This document shows, piece by piece, positions 13,738 to 24,121 of a DNA stretch of 64,000 nucleotides. The DNA is taken from NCBI RefSeq assembly GCF_000517425.1, contig NZ_CP006569.1, forward strand, positions 3,710,760-3,774,759, in the 5' to 3' direction. Every line of letters starts with the position of its first letter. Position 1 is the stretch's first letter. The notes under the pieces were generated by a model. It did not search any database. It saw only the letters and a list, made by a program, of their open reading frames with translations, and was not told the DNA's origin. This stretch comes from Sodalis praecaptivus (lineage in GTDB: Bacteria; Pseudomonadota; Gammaproteobacteria; Enterobacterales; Enterobacteriaceae). The position numbers and the translations under genes were made by a program.

Positions 13738-14544
13738 TCACGCCTCTTTTTCCCGGCGCTTGACCTGCTGCCAGGCCTGTTCCATTTGCGCCAGACTTGC
13801 CTGCGCAAGCGTAAGCCCCTGTGCGTCAATAATGGCTTCTACCTGGCGGAAGCGGCGCTCGAATTTGCGGTTGGCCTGTTGCAGAGCCACTTCCGCCGTC
13901 TGGCCCAAATGGCGCGACAGGTTGACCGTGGCGAACAGCAAATCACCTACCTCCTCCGCAAGCTTGGCCGAGTCCACCTCCGGCTGACGCGCCTCATGCA
14001 TGACTTCATCGATCTCTTCATGTACTTTCGCCAGCACCGGCCCGAGAGTGGACCAGTCAAAACCCACCGCCGCGCAACGCTGCTGGATTTTCTGGGCTTT
14101 CATCAGCGCCGGCAGTGCGTCGGGGATATCGTCCAGCGGCGACGGGCGGGATTTTTCCGCCCGCTCCTGCGCCTTCAGCCGTTCCCACTGCGCGCGATGA
14201 TCCACCGGCGCGACCGGCGCGGCGCCGAACAGGTGCGGATGCCGACGCTCAAGCTTATCGCTGATGGCCTCACAGATCGCGGTGAAATCGAATTGCCCCT
14301 GCTCGCGCGCCAGCTCGGCGTAAAACACCACCTGAAACAGCAGATCGCCCAGCTCGGCGCGCAGGTCGCCAAAGTCGCGCCGTGCGATGGCGTCGAGCAC
14401 TTCATAGGTCTCCTCCAGCGTGCAGGGGGCGATGGAGTCAAAAGTCTGGCTTTTATCCCAGGGGCAGCCCGCCTGCGGGTCGCGCAGACGGGTCATGATG
14501 GTTAACAGCCGGTGCAGCGCCGTTGCGGCATGCGGTTCAGACAT
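13738..14544 (-). CDS. mazG: Nucleoside triphosphate pyrophosphohydrolase MazG
   Basis: Hydrolyses NTPs and dNTPs to monophosphates and pyrophosphate; in E. coli it lowers ppGpp and modulates the MazEF response. 268 aa with two MazG folds: the first has GCPWDKSQTF, EETYEVLDAI and ELGDLLFQVVFYAEL with the metal-binding EExxE/ExxD set, the second EEIDEVMHEA and EEVGDLLFATVNLSRH. It follows relA by 18 bp on the same strand. No mazEF pair is present between relA and mazG, unlike E. coli K-12. Confidence 0.96.
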   Translation of the reverse strand: MSEPHAATALHRLLTIMTRLRDPQAGCPWDKSQTFDSIAPCTLEETYEVLDAIARRDFGDLRAELGDLLFQVVFYAELAREQGQFDFTAICEAISDKLERRHPHLFGAAPVAPVDHRAQWERLKAQERAEKSRPSPLDDIPDALPALMKAQKIQQRCAAVGFDWSTLGPVLAKVHEEIDEVMHEARQPEVDSAKLAEEVGDLLFATVNLSRHLGQTAEVALQQANRKFERRFRQVEAIIDAQGLTLAQASLAQMEQAWQQVKRREKEA

Positions 14545-14562
14545 AAAGCATCCTGTGACGAG

Positions 14563-16797
14563 TCAGTTACCGTGCAGCCGACGCGCGTCAATGACGTCCG
14601 GCAGTTGGTTGAGTTTCGACAGCACCCGCCCCAGCACCTGCTGGTTATAGATCTCGATATCCATATCAATGGTGGCCAGCTGTTTTTTCACATCGCTGCG
14701 GCTGGCAACGCCGAGCACGTTGACTTTCTCGTTGGCGAGAATGGTGGTGATGTCGCGCAGCAGGCCGCTGCGGTCGTTGGCGGTCACTCTGACCACCAGC
14801 GAGTACCCGCTGGAGTAGCTCTCGCCCCACACCGCGTCCACAATGCGTTCCGGCGCATTGGCCTGCAGATCCGCCAGCTGCTCGCAATCGGCGCGATGGA
14901 TGGAAATGCCGCGCCCCTGGGTGATAAAACCGCTGATATCGTCCCCCGGGATCGGCTGGCAGCAGCGGGCGATATGGTGCATCAGGTTGCCTACCCCTTC
15001 CACCACCACCCGGCCGTTATCGCGGTTGCGCGGCACCGGCGGGGTTTTCTGCGTCAGCTGACGCAGCGCCTGCTTGTCTTCCTCTTCGGCGCTGGGTTTG
15101 TTCAGCTTGCTTTGCAGGTAATTGACCATCTGGTTAATGCGCACGTCGCCGCCGCCGATGGACGCCAGCAGTTCATCGAGCGTATTGACGTTGTAGCGCG
15201 GCAGCAGCAGTTTTTCCGCCTCGCGCATGCTGATATCCAGATGCTCCAGCTCCTCTTCCAACAGTTGGCGGCCGGCGGCAATGTTTTTATCCCGATCCTG
15301 CTTGCGAAACCAGTTATGGATTTTGGAGCGCCCGCGGCTGGTGGTGACATAACCCAAATTGGGATTCAGCCAGTCGCGGCTCGGATTTGGGTGTTTCTGG
15401 GTGATGATTTCGACCTGATCGCCCATACGCAACTGATAGGTGAAGGGCACGATACGGCCGCTGATTTTGGCGCCGATACAGCGGTGGCCCACATCGCTAT
15501 GGATATGGTAGGCGAAGTCCAGCGGCGTGGAGCCGGCCGGCAAATCCACCACGTCCCCTTTAGGCGTAAACACATAGACGCGATCGTCAAACACTTGGCT
15601 GCGCACTTCGTCGAGCATCTCGCCGGAGTCCGCCATCTCTTCCTGCCAGGCCAGCAGCTTGCGCAGCCAGGCAATGCGCTGCTCATAGCCGGATCGGCCG
15701 CCGGTCAGGGCGGTACCGCCCTCTTTATACTTCCAGTGCGCGGCCACCCCCAGCTCGGCGTCCTCATGCATCTGACGCGTGCGGATCTGGATTTCCAGCG
15801 TTTTGCCGCGCGGGCCCAATACCACGGTATGGATCGATTGATAGCCGTTGGGTTTCGGGTTGGCGACGTAGTCGTCGAACTCATCCGGCAAATGGCGAAA
15901 ATGGGTATGCACAATGCCGAGGGCGGCATAGCAGTCCTGTAGGCGCTCCACCACCACCCGCACCGCGCGCACGTCGAACAGCTCGTCGAATTCCAGCGTC
16001 TTTTTCTGCATTTTGCGCCAGATGCTATAGATGTGTTTCGGCCGGCCGTAGATATCGGCCTTCAGCCCTTCCTCCTGCATGGCCTTGCGCAAGGAGGCCA
16101 CAAAATCTTCGATATACTGTTCGCGGTCGATACGCCGCTCGTGCAACAACTTGGCGATGCGCTTGTATTCTTCGGGATGCAGGTAGCGGAAGCAGAAATC
16201 TTCCAGCTCCCACTTGAGCTGGCCGATGCCGAGACGGTTGGCGAGCGGGGCATAAATATTGGTGCTCTCTTTCGCCGCCAGCACCCGTTCGTCTTCGGGC
16301 GCATCCTTCAGCTCGCGCAAATGGGCGATACGCTCGGCGAGCTTTATCACCACGCAGCGGAAATCTTCGACGATCGCCAACAGCATGCGGCGCACGTTGT
16401 CCACCTGCTCCGGCGCCATGGAATCATTATGGGTTGCCTTCAACTGGCGGATGGCGTCCATATCGCGCACGCCGTGAACCAGTTCGACGATGCTCTTGCC
16501 GAACTCCGCCTCCAGCACCGTCTCTTCCACCACGCCGGCATCGGCCAGCGGGAACAATAGCGCCGCGCACAGGCTGTCGTTGTCCATACTGAGCATGGAC
16601 AGAATTTCCACCATTTCAATGCCGCGCCACAGCAGCAGAGGGGCATCAGGATGGTCCTTGCACCGCTGCTCGCAGTAGCGCCAGGTGTCGGCCAGCCGTT
16701 CACTTGATTGCGGATTGGCGAGGCCCAGACTGGCAACCCAGTCGTCCACGGCAAACTCGCCCGCCGGGTTCAAATGTGCACTTCTTACCGCAACCAT
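14563..16797 (-). CDS. relA: GTP pyrophosphokinase (RelA)
   Basis: Ribosome-associated (p)ppGpp synthetase of the stringent response. 744 aa. Order: inactive HD-like domain (LLFPLADAGVVEE), synthetase domain (YGRPKHIYSIWRKMQ, DVRAVRVVV, NPKPNGYQSIHT, QIRTRQMHEDAELGVAAHWKYKE), TGS (FTPKGDVVDLPAGSTPLDFAYH), the zinc-finger-type region with ARCCQPIPGD, and a C-terminal ACT domain (RVTANDRSGLLRDITTILA) ending DARRLHG. The ATG at 16797 (MVAVRSAHLNPAGEF) has AGGGAG 5 nt upstream; the GTG two codons earlier is inside the ribosome site. Follows rlmD by 9 bp. Confidence 0.98.
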   Translation of the reverse strand: MVAVRSAHLNPAGEFAVDDWVASLGLANPQSSERLADTWRYCEQRCKDHPDAPLLLWRGIEMVEILSMLSMDNDSLCAALLFPLADAGVVEETVLEAEFGKSIVELVHGVRDMDAIRQLKATHNDSMAPEQVDNVRRMLLAIVEDFRCVVIKLAERIAHLRELKDAPEDERVLAAKESTNIYAPLANRLGIGQLKWELEDFCFRYLHPEEYKRIAKLLHERRIDREQYIEDFVASLRKAMQEEGLKADIYGRPKHIYSIWRKMQKKTLEFDELFDVRAVRVVVERLQDCYAALGIVHTHFRHLPDEFDDYVANPKPNGYQSIHTVVLGPRGKTLEIQIRTRQMHEDAELGVAAHWKYKEGGTALTGGRSGYEQRIAWLRKLLAWQEEMADSGEMLDEVRSQVFDDRVYVFTPKGDVVDLPAGSTPLDFAYHIHSDVGHRCIGAKISGRIVPFTYQLRMGDQVEIITQKHPNPSRDWLNPNLGYVTTSRGRSKIHNWFRKQDRDKNIAAGRQLLEEELEHLDISMREAEKLLLPRYNVNTLDELLASIGGGDVRINQMVNYLQSKLNKPSAEEEDKQALRQLTQKTPPVPRNRDNGRVVVEGVGNLMHHIARCCQPIPGDDISGFITQGRGISIHRADCEQLADLQANAPERIVDAVWGESYSSGYSLVVRVTANDRSGLLRDITTILANEKVNVLGVASRSDVKKQLATIDMDIEIYNQQVLGRVLSKLNQLPDVIDARRLHGN

Positions 16798-16806
16798 ACC
16801 CACTCC

Positions 16807-18141
16807 CTATCTTGCAGAGATGCCGGAACGCTTGATAAATAACGCCATCGACTCAAGATGGCCGCTATGCGGAAACATATCCAGCATCGCCAGGCGTGCC
16901 AGGGTGTAGCCTGCCGCCAATAAAATTTTGCTATCCCGCGCAAGGGTCGCCGGATTGCAAGAAACGTAGACAATGCGCTGCGGCGCCCACGCCGCCAATA
17001 GGGGCATCACGCCGGCCGCACCCGCTCTGGCCGGGTCGAGCAATATCTTATCAAATCCGCCCACGGCCCACGGTTGATGCATCACATCTTGCTCAAGATT
17101 TTCGTGAAAAAAAGTCACGTTGCTTAGTGAATTACTCTGCGCATTATATTGCCCATTCGCTACCAGCGCCGCAACCCCCTCAACGCCGGTGACCTGCCCG
17201 CTCAAACGCGCCAGCGGCAGGGTAAAATTGCCCATGCCGCAAAAGAGATCCAACACCCGTTCGCCGGGCGCCGGCGCCAGCCAATCCAGCGCCTGGGCCA
17301 CCATTTGCCGGTTGACCTCGTCATTGATCTGGATAAAGTCGCGCGGACTGAAACGCAGCGTCAACGCCGCTACCCGATAATAGGGCGGCTCGCCGCTGAG
17401 ACATTCCAGGCGTTCGCTATCGGGCGCGAGCCATACGCTGACCTGCTGGGCGGCGGCGAAATCCAGCAGCCGGCGACGATCCTCCTCCACCAGCGGTTGC
17501 AGGTGGCGCAGCACTATCAACGGACCGTTATCCGCCGCCGCCAGTTCGACATGCCCCAGCTGCGCCACGGCCCGCAACCCCTGTAGACTGGCGCGCAAGG
17601 GCGCGATGAGCCGCTCGAGCGCCGGTCGCAAAATCGGGCAGGCGTGAATATCGACTAAATCGCTCGACTTTGCCTGCCGATAACCCATGCTAAGTTGACG
17701 GGATTTCGGGCGATAGACCAACCCCAGGCGCGTGCGACGCCGGTAACCATAGGCGCTGGATCCGATTTGCGCCACCTCGGGCACCGCGCCTGGCTGTTCG
17801 CGCGCCAACAGCTGCGCCAGCGCCGCCGCCTTGGTGCGCTGCTGCAGCGCCTGACTAATATGCTGCTGCTGACAGCCGCCGCACACCCCATAATGGGGGC
17901 AGCGGGGAGCGACCCGCTCGGGGGCATCGTTCAGGCGGCGGACCACTTCGCCGCGGCTGTATTGGCGCTTATCCTCGGTGAGACGCACCTCGGCCTGCTC
18001 CCCCGGCAACAGCCCGGGGATAAACATGACCTTGCCCCGGTGGCGCGCCAGCCCCTGGCCGAACGCATCCAGTTGGTCACACAGGACCGTGACCCTTTCC
18101 CGGGTCGCCACGCGACGGTTTGCAGAGTAGAATTGCGCCAT
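16807..18141 (-). CDS. rlmD: 23S rRNA (uracil-1939-C5)-methyltransferase RlmD
   Basis: SAM-dependent methylation of 23S rRNA U1939. 444 aa: N-terminal TRAM domain ([22 protein letters not shown]), iron-sulfur cysteines in [11 protein letters not shown] with a fourth in CPIL, SAM motif [25 protein letters not shown], and the catalytic cysteine in [13 protein letters not shown]. Formerly rumA. It is the first gene of the rlmD-relA-mazG run and is divergent from barA, with only 60 bp between the two starts, as in E. coli. Confidence 0.97.
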   Translation of the reverse strand: MAQFYSANRRVATRERVTVLCDQLDAFGQGLARHRGKVMFIPGLLPGEQAEVRLTEDKRQYSRGEVVRRLNDAPERVAPRCPHYGVCGGCQQQHISQALQQRTKAAALAQLLAREQPGAVPEVAQIGSSAYGYRRRTRLGLVYRPKSRQLSMGYRQAKSSDLVDIHACPILRPALERLIAPLRASLQGLRAVAQLGHVELAAADNGPLIVLRHLQPLVEEDRRRLLDFAAAQQVSVWLAPDSERLECLSGEPPYYRVAALTLRFSPRDFIQINDEVNRQMVAQALDWLAPAPGERVLDLFCGMGNFTLPLARLSGQVTGVEGVAALVANGQYNAQSNSLSNVTFFHENLEQDVMHQPWAVGGFDKILLDPARAGAAGVMPLLAAWAPQRIVYVSCNPATLARDSKILLAAGYTLARLAMLDMFPHSGHLESMALFIKRSGISAR

Positions 18142-18201
18142 AGATTGCCGGAAACGCCTTTGCGAAATGAGCCTGACGCTATTCTCCCATATTGGACCGC
18201 T

Positions 18202-20979
18202 ATGACCAAATACAGCTTGCGCGCGCGGATGATGATACTGATCCTGGCTCCGACGCTTTTCATTGGCTTACTGCTTAGCGCTTTTTTTGTCGTCCACCGC
18301 TATAACGAGCTGCAACATCAATTGGTGGACGCCGGCGCCAGCATTATCGAGCCGCTGGCGCTGTCCAGCGAATACGGTATGACGTTTCACAATCGCGAAT
18401 CGGTGCGCCATCTGGTTAATCTGCTGCATCGCCACCACTCGGATATTGTGCGGTCCATCTCGCTGTTCGACGCCAACAATACGCTGTTCGTCACCTCCAA
18501 TTATCAGCAGAATATGGCGCGGCTAAAGCTGCCGGACGGCGCGCCGCTGCCCGAGGGGCTAACGTTGTTGCGCTCGGGGTCGTCGCTCATCATGCGCACG
18601 CCCATCGTGCGCGAGGACAGTCTGCCGGACGGCGAGCGCGCGTACGGTGCGGCCAGCGATGCGATAAAACCGCTTGGTTATATCGCCATCGAACTGGATA
18701 TGGACGCGGTGCGGCTGCAGCAGTACAAAGAGGCGTTTATTTCCACGCTGCTGTTGCTGTTGTGCCTTTGTTGCGCCGGGCTGTTTGCCTACCGGCTGAT
18801 GCGCGATGTCACGGGCCCTATCCGCAATATGGTCAGCACCGTCGATCGCATCCGCCGCGGCCAGTTGGACAGCCGGGTGGAGGGCTACATGCTCGGCGAA
18901 CTGGATATGTTGAAAAACGGCATTAACGCCATGGCGATGTCGCTTAGCGCCTACCACGAAGAGCTGCAGCAGAATATCGATCAAGCAACCTCGGATCTGC
19001 GTGAGACCCTCGAGCAAATGGAAATCCAGAACGTCGAATTGGATCTGGCGAAAAAACGTGCCCAGGAGGCGGTGCGTATCAAGTCGGAATTTCTGGCGAA
19101 TATGTCCCACGAGCTGCGCACGCCGCTCAACGGCGTTATCGGTTTTACCCGCCAGACGCTGAAAACACCGCTCACCCCCACCCAGCGCGACTATCTGCAA
19201 ACCATTGAGCGATCGGGCAATCATTTACTCAGCATTATTAACGACGTGCTGGACTTCTCCAAATTGGAAGCCGGCAAACTGATGCTGGAAACGATCCCCT
19301 TCGCGCTGCGCGCCACACTGGATGAGGTGGTGATCCTGCTGGCCCATACCGCCCACGAAAAGGGCCTGGAGCTGATTTTACAGGTACAGCGCGAAGTGCC
19401 GGAATATGTCATCGGCGATCCGCTGCGGCTCCAGCAGGTGATGACCAACCTTATCGGCAACGCTATTAAATTCACCGAGCAGGGGCATATCATCATACGC
19501 GTCAGCCGCCAGGGTCACGAGCGGGAGCGGGTGGAGATCAACGTGCAGATCCGCGATACCGGTATCGGCATCGCCGAACGCCAGCAATCGCAGCTATTCC
19601 AGGCTTTCCGCCAGGCCGATGCCAGCATTACCCGCCGCCACGGCGGTACCGGTCTGGGGCTGGTGATTACGCAAAAGCTGGTGCGGGAGATGGGCGGAGA
19701 GATCAACTTCCGCAGCCGCGCCGGCCGGGGCTCAACCTTTTGGTTCCATATTCCGCTACAGATCAACTGCCACGCCTGGGTGGACCCGCATCGCTACGAT
19801 GCCCTGATGCATAAGCGTCTGGCGTTGATCGAGACCAACAGCGCGTCGGCGCAGGCCACCCTCGAGCTTTTGGCGGACACGCCGCTCGAGGTCAGTCACT
19901 ATCCCGATATGGACGCGCTGGGCGATGCGCAGGTGGATATTTTACTCATCGGTAAACCGGTGACCGCGACGCTGTCGCTGCCGGAAATGCGCTACGAGCT
20001 GCTGCGGGCCAGCGGCCATGCCCGCTGTATCATCCTGGCGCTGCCGGGCGCATGGATGGTGGAGGCGGAGCTGCTAAAACAAATGGGCGCGGACGCTTGT
20101 CTGACCAAGCCGGTGTCCGGCCAGCGCCTGCTGCCGCTGCTGCAATCGCCGCCGGCCCCGCGATCGGGCGACGAGCCCGAAGCCGGCACGCCCTGCCTGC
20201 CGCTAACCGTGATGGCGGTAGATGATAATCCCGCCAATCTCAAACTGATCGGCGCCCTGCTACAAGAGCAGGTGGAGCACACCATTTTATGTAACAGCGC
20301 CGCCGAAGCTATCGCCTACGCCGGCAAAAAGCCGCTGGATATTATTTTGATGGATATCCAGATGCCGGAAATCGATGGTCTGCGCGCCGCGGAGCTGATT
20401 CGCCAACTGCCGCTTCACGCCCATACGCCGATCGTAGCGGTCACCGCCCACACCATTAGCGATGAACGGCAGCGGCTGCTGGATGCCGGCATGATTGATT
20501 GTCTGGCCAAACCTATCGATGAAGCGATGCTGCGCCGGCTACTATCGCGCCACGGCGTGCACGATAGCGCGGCGCTCGCGGGGCCGCGCGAGGGGCCGGG
20601 GGACATCAGACCGCCGCCGGCGCCGGCCGGCAATCAGGATGTTTCGCTCGATTGGCAGTTGGCGCTGCGACAGGCGGCGGACAAACCGGATTTGGCGCGG
20701 GAAATGCTGGGGATGCTGCTGGAGTTTTTACCCGAAATCAAACAGCGGGTGGAAGCGGTGGCGAACGGCGCGCACGACGAGCACATCGGCAGCTTGATCC
20801 ACAAACTGCACGGCAGTTGCAGCTACAGCGGTGTGCCGCGGCTGCGGCGGCTGTGCGCCAATATTGAGCAGCAGTTGCGCAGCGGGGTTGAGGTCGCGGC
20901 GCTGGAGCCGGAGTGGTTGGAAATGCTCGACGAAATCGAGAACGTGCGCATCGCCGCCCGCGCCTGGCTTAGCGGTTAG
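18202..20979 (+). CDS. barA: Hybrid sensor histidine kinase BarA
   Basis: Membrane sensor of the BarA/UvrY system, which drives the Csr small RNAs in response to short-chain carboxylates. 925 aa: TM helix ([20 protein letters not shown]), periplasmic part, second TM ([17 protein letters not shown]), HAMP ([16 protein letters not shown]), coiled coil, kinase phospho-acceptor His303 ([16 protein letters not shown]), ATPase boxes ([30 protein letters not shown]), receiver Asp718 ([11 protein letters not shown]) and C-terminal HPt His870 ([12 protein letters not shown]). The frame is open upstream, but the ATG at 18202 ([11 protein letters not shown]) matches the family start. All phosphorelay residues are present. 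It is directly followed by the gar operon on the other strand. Confidence 0.97.
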   Translation: MTKYSLRARMMILILAPTLFIGLLLSAFFVVHRYNELQHQLVDAGASIIEPLALSSEYGMTFHNRESVRHLVNLLHRHHSDIVRSISLFDANNTLFVTSNYQQNMARLKLPDGAPLPEGLTLLRSGSSLIMRTPIVREDSLPDGERAYGAASDAIKPLGYIAIELDMDAVRLQQYKEAFISTLLLLLCLCCAGLFAYRLMRDVTGPIRNMVSTVDRIRRGQLDSRVEGYMLGELDMLKNGINAMAMSLSAYHEELQQNIDQATSDLRETLEQMEIQNVELDLAKKRAQEAVRIKSEFLANMSHELRTPLNGVIGFTRQTLKTPLTPTQRDYLQTIERSGNHLLSIINDVLDFSKLEAGKLMLETIPFALRATLDEVVILLAHTAHEKGLELILQVQREVPEYVIGDPLRLQQVMTNLIGNAIKFTEQGHIIIRVSRQGHERERVEINVQIRDTGIGIAERQQSQLFQAFRQADASITRRHGGTGLGLVITQKLVREMGGEINFRSRAGRGSTFWFHIPLQINCHAWVDPHRYDALMHKRLALIETNSASAQATLELLADTPLEVSHYPDMDALGDAQVDILLIGKPVTATLSLPEMRYELLRASGHARCIILALPGAWMVEAELLKQMGADACLTKPVSGQRLLPLLQSPPAPRSGDEPEAGTPCLPLTVMAVDDNPANLKLIGALLQEQVEHTILCNSAAEAIAYAGKKPLDIILMDIQMPEIDGLRAAELIRQLPLHAHTPIVAVTAHTISDERQRLLDAGMIDCLAKPIDEAMLRRLLSRHGVHDSAALAGPREGPGDIRPPPAPAGNQDVSLDWQLALRQAADKPDLAREMLGMLLEFLPEIKQRVEAVANGAHDEHIGSLIHKLHGSCSYSGVPRLRRLCANIEQQLRSGVEVAALEPEWLEMLDEIENVRIAARAWLSG

Positions 20980-21087
20980 CGGGCTGCGCGCTCGCGAGCC
21001 ATAACCGGCAATTGCGGATTAGCGTCCACCCGCTCGCGTCCGGACGAACGGCGCGCGGGCTTCGGCAAGCGCGAACCGCGCCGGCCG

Positions 21088-22230
21088 CTAGCGCAGCGTT
21101 TGGCCGAGCTTCACCGTAGCGGCGATATTGCGCGCCGCCATACGCACATTCTCCCCGGCGTTGTCCAGCGCCTGCTCCAGCGTACAAATGCTATACAGTA
21201 CGCTGAATACCGCATCCAGGCCGTGCTGATGCACCACGCCCACATCGGCGGTCAGGCTACCGGCGATGCCGATAACCGGTTTGTGGTACCGTTTCGCCAC
21301 CCGCGCGACGCCGATCGGCACCTTGCCCTGCAACGTCTGGCTGTCAATACGCCCCTCACCGGTAATCACCAGCGACGCATCTTTCACCAATTGCTCCAGC
21401 CCCAGCGCTTCGGTGACAATTTCGATTCCCTTGCGCAACTCGGCGCCGCAAAACGCCTGCAAACCGGCGCCCATTCCGCCGGCCGCGCCGGCGCCGGACA
21501 CCCGATCGACCTCCTGATCCAAATCGCGCTTAATAATGTCGGCATAATGTTTTAACGCCACATCCAATTCGCGGATCATCGCCGGCGTCGCCCCCTTTTG
21601 CGGGCCGAAGACCGCCGAGGCGCCCTCGTCGCCGGTCAGCGGATTGCTGACGTCGCAGGCGACTTCAAACCGGCAGCCGCGGATGCGCGCATCCAGCCCG
21701 CCGATGTCGATGCGCGCAAGCTTCGCCAACTGACTGCCGCCGAAGCCGATGGCATCGCCGTTGTCATCCAGCAGACGGGCGCCCAGCGCCTGCACCATGC
21801 CGGCGCCGCCGTCGTTGGTGGCGCTGCCGCCGATACCGATAATGCAGTGCTTGACGCCGTGATCCAGCGCGCAGCGAATCAACTCGCCGGTGCCGTAGGA
21901 GGTGGTTAGCAGCGGATTGCGATCGTCGCTGCGCACCAGCTCCAGCCCGCTGGCGGCGGCCATTTCGATAAACGCGCTGGAGCGATCGCCGGACAAGCCG
22001 AAGAACGCCTCTACCGGTTTGCCGAGCGGCCCCGTGACCTGCACGCGGATAATTTCGCCGCCGGTGGCCGCTACCATGGCCTCCACGGTGCCCTCACCGC
22101 CATCCGCCACCGGCAGCTTGACGTAATCGGCGTCGGGAAACACCTCACGAAATCCTTTTTCGATCTGCGTCGCGACTTCCAACGCCGATAAACTCTCTTT
22201 ATATGAATCCGGAGCGATGACTATTTTCAT
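21088..22230 (-). CDS. garK: Glycerate 2-kinase GarK
   Basis: Phosphorylates D-glycerate, the last step of glucarate/galactarate breakdown before glycolysis. 380 aa, starting MKIVIAPDSYKESLSA. Signatures of the GlxK/GarK family: PVADGGEGTVEAMVAATGG, FIEMAAASGLELV, IIGIGGSATNDGGAGMVQAL, GPQKGATPAMI, VITGEGRIDSQTLQGK and VIGIAGSLTADVGVVHQHG. Last gene of garP-garL-garR-garK, 88 bp behind garR. Converges on barA with 108 bp between the stops. Confidence 0.95.
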   Translation of the reverse strand: MKIVIAPDSYKESLSALEVATQIEKGFREVFPDADYVKLPVADGGEGTVEAMVAATGGEIIRVQVTGPLGKPVEAFFGLSGDRSSAFIEMAAASGLELVRSDDRNPLLTTSYGTGELIRCALDHGVKHCIIGIGGSATNDGGAGMVQALGARLLDDNGDAIGFGGSQLAKLARIDIGGLDARIRGCRFEVACDVSNPLTGDEGASAVFGPQKGATPAMIRELDVALKHYADIIKRDLDQEVDRVSGAGAAGGMGAGLQAFCGAELRKGIEIVTEALGLEQLVKDASLVITGEGRIDSQTLQGKVPIGVARVAKRYHKPVIGIAGSLTADVGVVHQHGLDAVFSVLYSICTLEQALDNAGENVRMAARNIAATVKLGQTLR

Positions 22231-22318
22231 AAACTACCCGCTACGCCTGTTGAGAGCTGAAGCCGGCGGAGTGGGCGTTCCGCCGGTTGAAGGAGCGCCC
22301 GGCAGGCGCCCGAGGCCG

Positions 22319-23206
22319 TCACTGCCGCTGCACGACAACATGAGCCAATTTTTCATAATAGCAGGCCAGCGCGCTATGGTCCGCGTTACCCAAATCGTCT
22401 TGCTTCAGCGCCTGCATCATTTCCATCACCGCGGCGGTCAGCGGCAGTTGTGCGCCCACGCCGTGGGACGTATCCAACGCATTGGCCAAATCCTTGATGT
22501 GCAGATCAATACGGAAACCAGGTTTGAAATTGCGGTCCAGCACCATCGGCGCCTTGGCATCCAGCACGGTGCTGCCGGCCAGACCGCCGCGGATTGCTTG
22601 ATACACCAGTTCCGGATCCACGCCGGCCTTGGTGGCAAGCACCATCGCTTCCGACATGGCGGCAATATTCAGCGCCACAATCACCTGATTCGCCAGTTTG
22701 GTGACATTACCGGCGCCAATGTCGCCGGTATGCACCACCGAGCCGGCCATCGACTTGAGCATGTCCACATGGCGCTCGAAGATGCCTTTATCGCCGCCGA
22801 CCATCACCGACAGCGTGCCGTCGATAGCCTTCGGCTCGCCGCCGCTTACCGGCGCGTCCAGCATTTGTATCTGTTTCGCGGCCAGAGCCGCGGCAATTTC
22901 CCGGCTGGCCAGCGGCGCGATTGAACTCATATCGATGACCACGCTGCCGGCTTTGGCTCCCTCTATCACGCCATTTTCGCCGAGCACCACCTCTTTGACA
23001 TGGGGTGAGTTAGGCAGCATGGTAATGATCACCTCGCACTGCTCGGCCACCGCTTTCGGCGACGTCGCCCGCTCGGCGCCGGCGGCCACCACATCCTCAA
23101 CCGATTCGGTGTTGCGATCCAGCACGACCAATGCGTAACCCGCCTTCAGCAGGTTTTTACTCATCGGTTTACCCATGATCCCCAGGCCAATAAATCCAAT
23201 CTTCAT
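22319..23206 (-). CDS. garR: Tartronate semialdehyde reductase GarR
   Basis: NAD(P)H-dependent reduction of tartronate semialdehyde to D-glycerate. 295 aa, 3-hydroxyisobutyrate dehydrogenase superfamily: dinucleotide fold GFIGLGIMGKPMSKNLL, substrate segment DAPVSGGEPKAIDGTLSVMVGG, and the catalytic lysine in GAGNVTKLANQVIVALN. GAGGA lies before the ATG. Between garL and garK in the operon. The sequence is nearly that of E. coli GarR rather than GlxR, and the context agrees. Confidence 0.95.
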   Translation of the reverse strand: MKIGFIGLGIMGKPMSKNLLKAGYALVVLDRNTESVEDVVAAGAERATSPKAVAEQCEVIITMLPNSPHVKEVVLGENGVIEGAKAGSVVIDMSSIAPLASREIAAALAAKQIQMLDAPVSGGEPKAIDGTLSVMVGGDKGIFERHVDMLKSMAGSVVHTGDIGAGNVTKLANQVIVALNIAAMSEAMVLATKAGVDPELVYQAIRGGLAGSTVLDAKAPMVLDRNFKPGFRIDLHIKDLANALDTSHGVGAQLPLTAAVMEMMQALKQDDLGNADHSALACYYEKLAHVVVQRQ

Positions 23207-23243
23207 CGTAACATCCTCTTGACTCGTGTAATTGACGCGGCGC

Positions 23244-23299
23244 GGCGTTTAGCGCTCGGCGTTCAGCCTTTGGCGTTTAGCGCCAGGCGCTCAGCCTTT
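23244..23299. repeat. 28-bp tandem direct repeat at the garL 3' end
   Basis: Two adjacent 28-bp copies, 23244-23271 and 23272-23299, matching at 25 of 28 positions. Each holds TCAGCCTTT, which in the second copy is the reverse complement of the garL stop codon and its last two codons. The first copy is therefore a duplicated gene tail sitting between garL and garR. Confidence 0.85.
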
Positions 23300-24061
23300 G
23301 AATTTGTCGCACAGGGACTGGGTCGCGCTGCGAAACACCCCCAAATCGCTGCCGACGGCGACAAAGCGCGCGCCCCATTCCAGATAGCGCCGGGCATCGG
23401 CTTCGGCCGGCGCCAGAATGCCGCTCGGTTTGCCCTGCGCCCGCGCACGGGCGAAAATATGCTGGATCACCCGCTGCACTTCGGGATGATTGGGCGCCCC
23501 GAGGTAGCCCAGCGCCGCCGACAAATCCCCCGGGCCGACAAAAATACCGTCCACGCCATCCACCGCGGCGATGGCATCGATATTGTCCACCCCGTCCTGG
23601 CTCTCGATTTGCGTCAGCACGGTAATGTTGTCGTTGATTAGCGAAAAATACTCCGGCACGGTGCCGTAATTGTTGCAGCGGTGGGACACCGAGACGCCGC
23701 GGATGCCCGCGGGCGGATAGCGCGTGGACGACACGGCCCGCAGCGCTTGCTCCTCGGTTTCGACGAAAGGAATGAGAAAATTATAGAAACCAATATCCAG
23801 CAGACGCTTGATAATCACCGGTTCGTTGGTGGGCGGGCGCACCACCGGCGCGCTGGGGCTGCCTTTGAGCGCCATCAGCTGCGGAACGAAGGTCGTGATA
23901 TCATTGGGCGCGTGTTCGCCGTCCAATACCAGCCAGTCGAATCCCGCCAGCCCCAGCACTTCGGTGGACACCGGATTGGCCAGCGCACACCAGCAGCCGA
24001 TCAGGGTATCCCCTTGCAGTAAACGCTGACGAAAACGGTTCGGCAGTAATGGATTGTTCAT
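23291..24061 (-). CDS. garL: 5-keto-4-deoxy-D-glucarate aldolase GarL
   Basis: Class II aldolase: cleaves 5-keto-4-deoxy-D-glucarate (and 2-keto-3-deoxy-glucarate) to pyruvate and tartronate semialdehyde. 256 aa, HpcH/HpaI family TIM barrel: [16 protein letters not shown] with the catalytic histidine, [20 protein letters not shown] with the arginine, the metal-binding [13 protein letters not shown] and [22 protein letters not shown] lies 5 nt before the ATG. The substrates come from GarD and GudD in this block and the product feeds GarR. Confidence 0.95.
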   Translation of the reverse strand: MNNPLLPNRFRQRLLQGDTLIGCWCALANPVSTEVLGLAGFDWLVLDGEHAPNDITTFVPQLMALKGSPSAPVVRPPTNEPVIIKRLLDIGFYNFLIPFVETEEQALRAVSSTRYPPAGIRGVSVSHRCNNYGTVPEYFSLINDNITVLTQIESQDGVDNIDAIAAVDGVDGIFVGPGDLSAALGYLGAPNHPEVQRVIQHIFARARAQGKPSGILAPAEADARRYLEWGARFVAVGSDLGVFRSATQSLCDKFKG

Positions 24062-24121
24062 AATGATCCTCTTACATTTGGACTAAAGTGCGGCGCGGCC
24101 GGCCGGTCGCCGGCCGCCTCG

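Noticed and set aside
14512-15942. 476-codon forward frame opposite relA
   Set aside because: It lies fully antisense to relA, has no recognisable domain and is a by-product of GC-rich codon use. The same holds for the long antisense frames over cysI (5753-6763), cysD and mazG.
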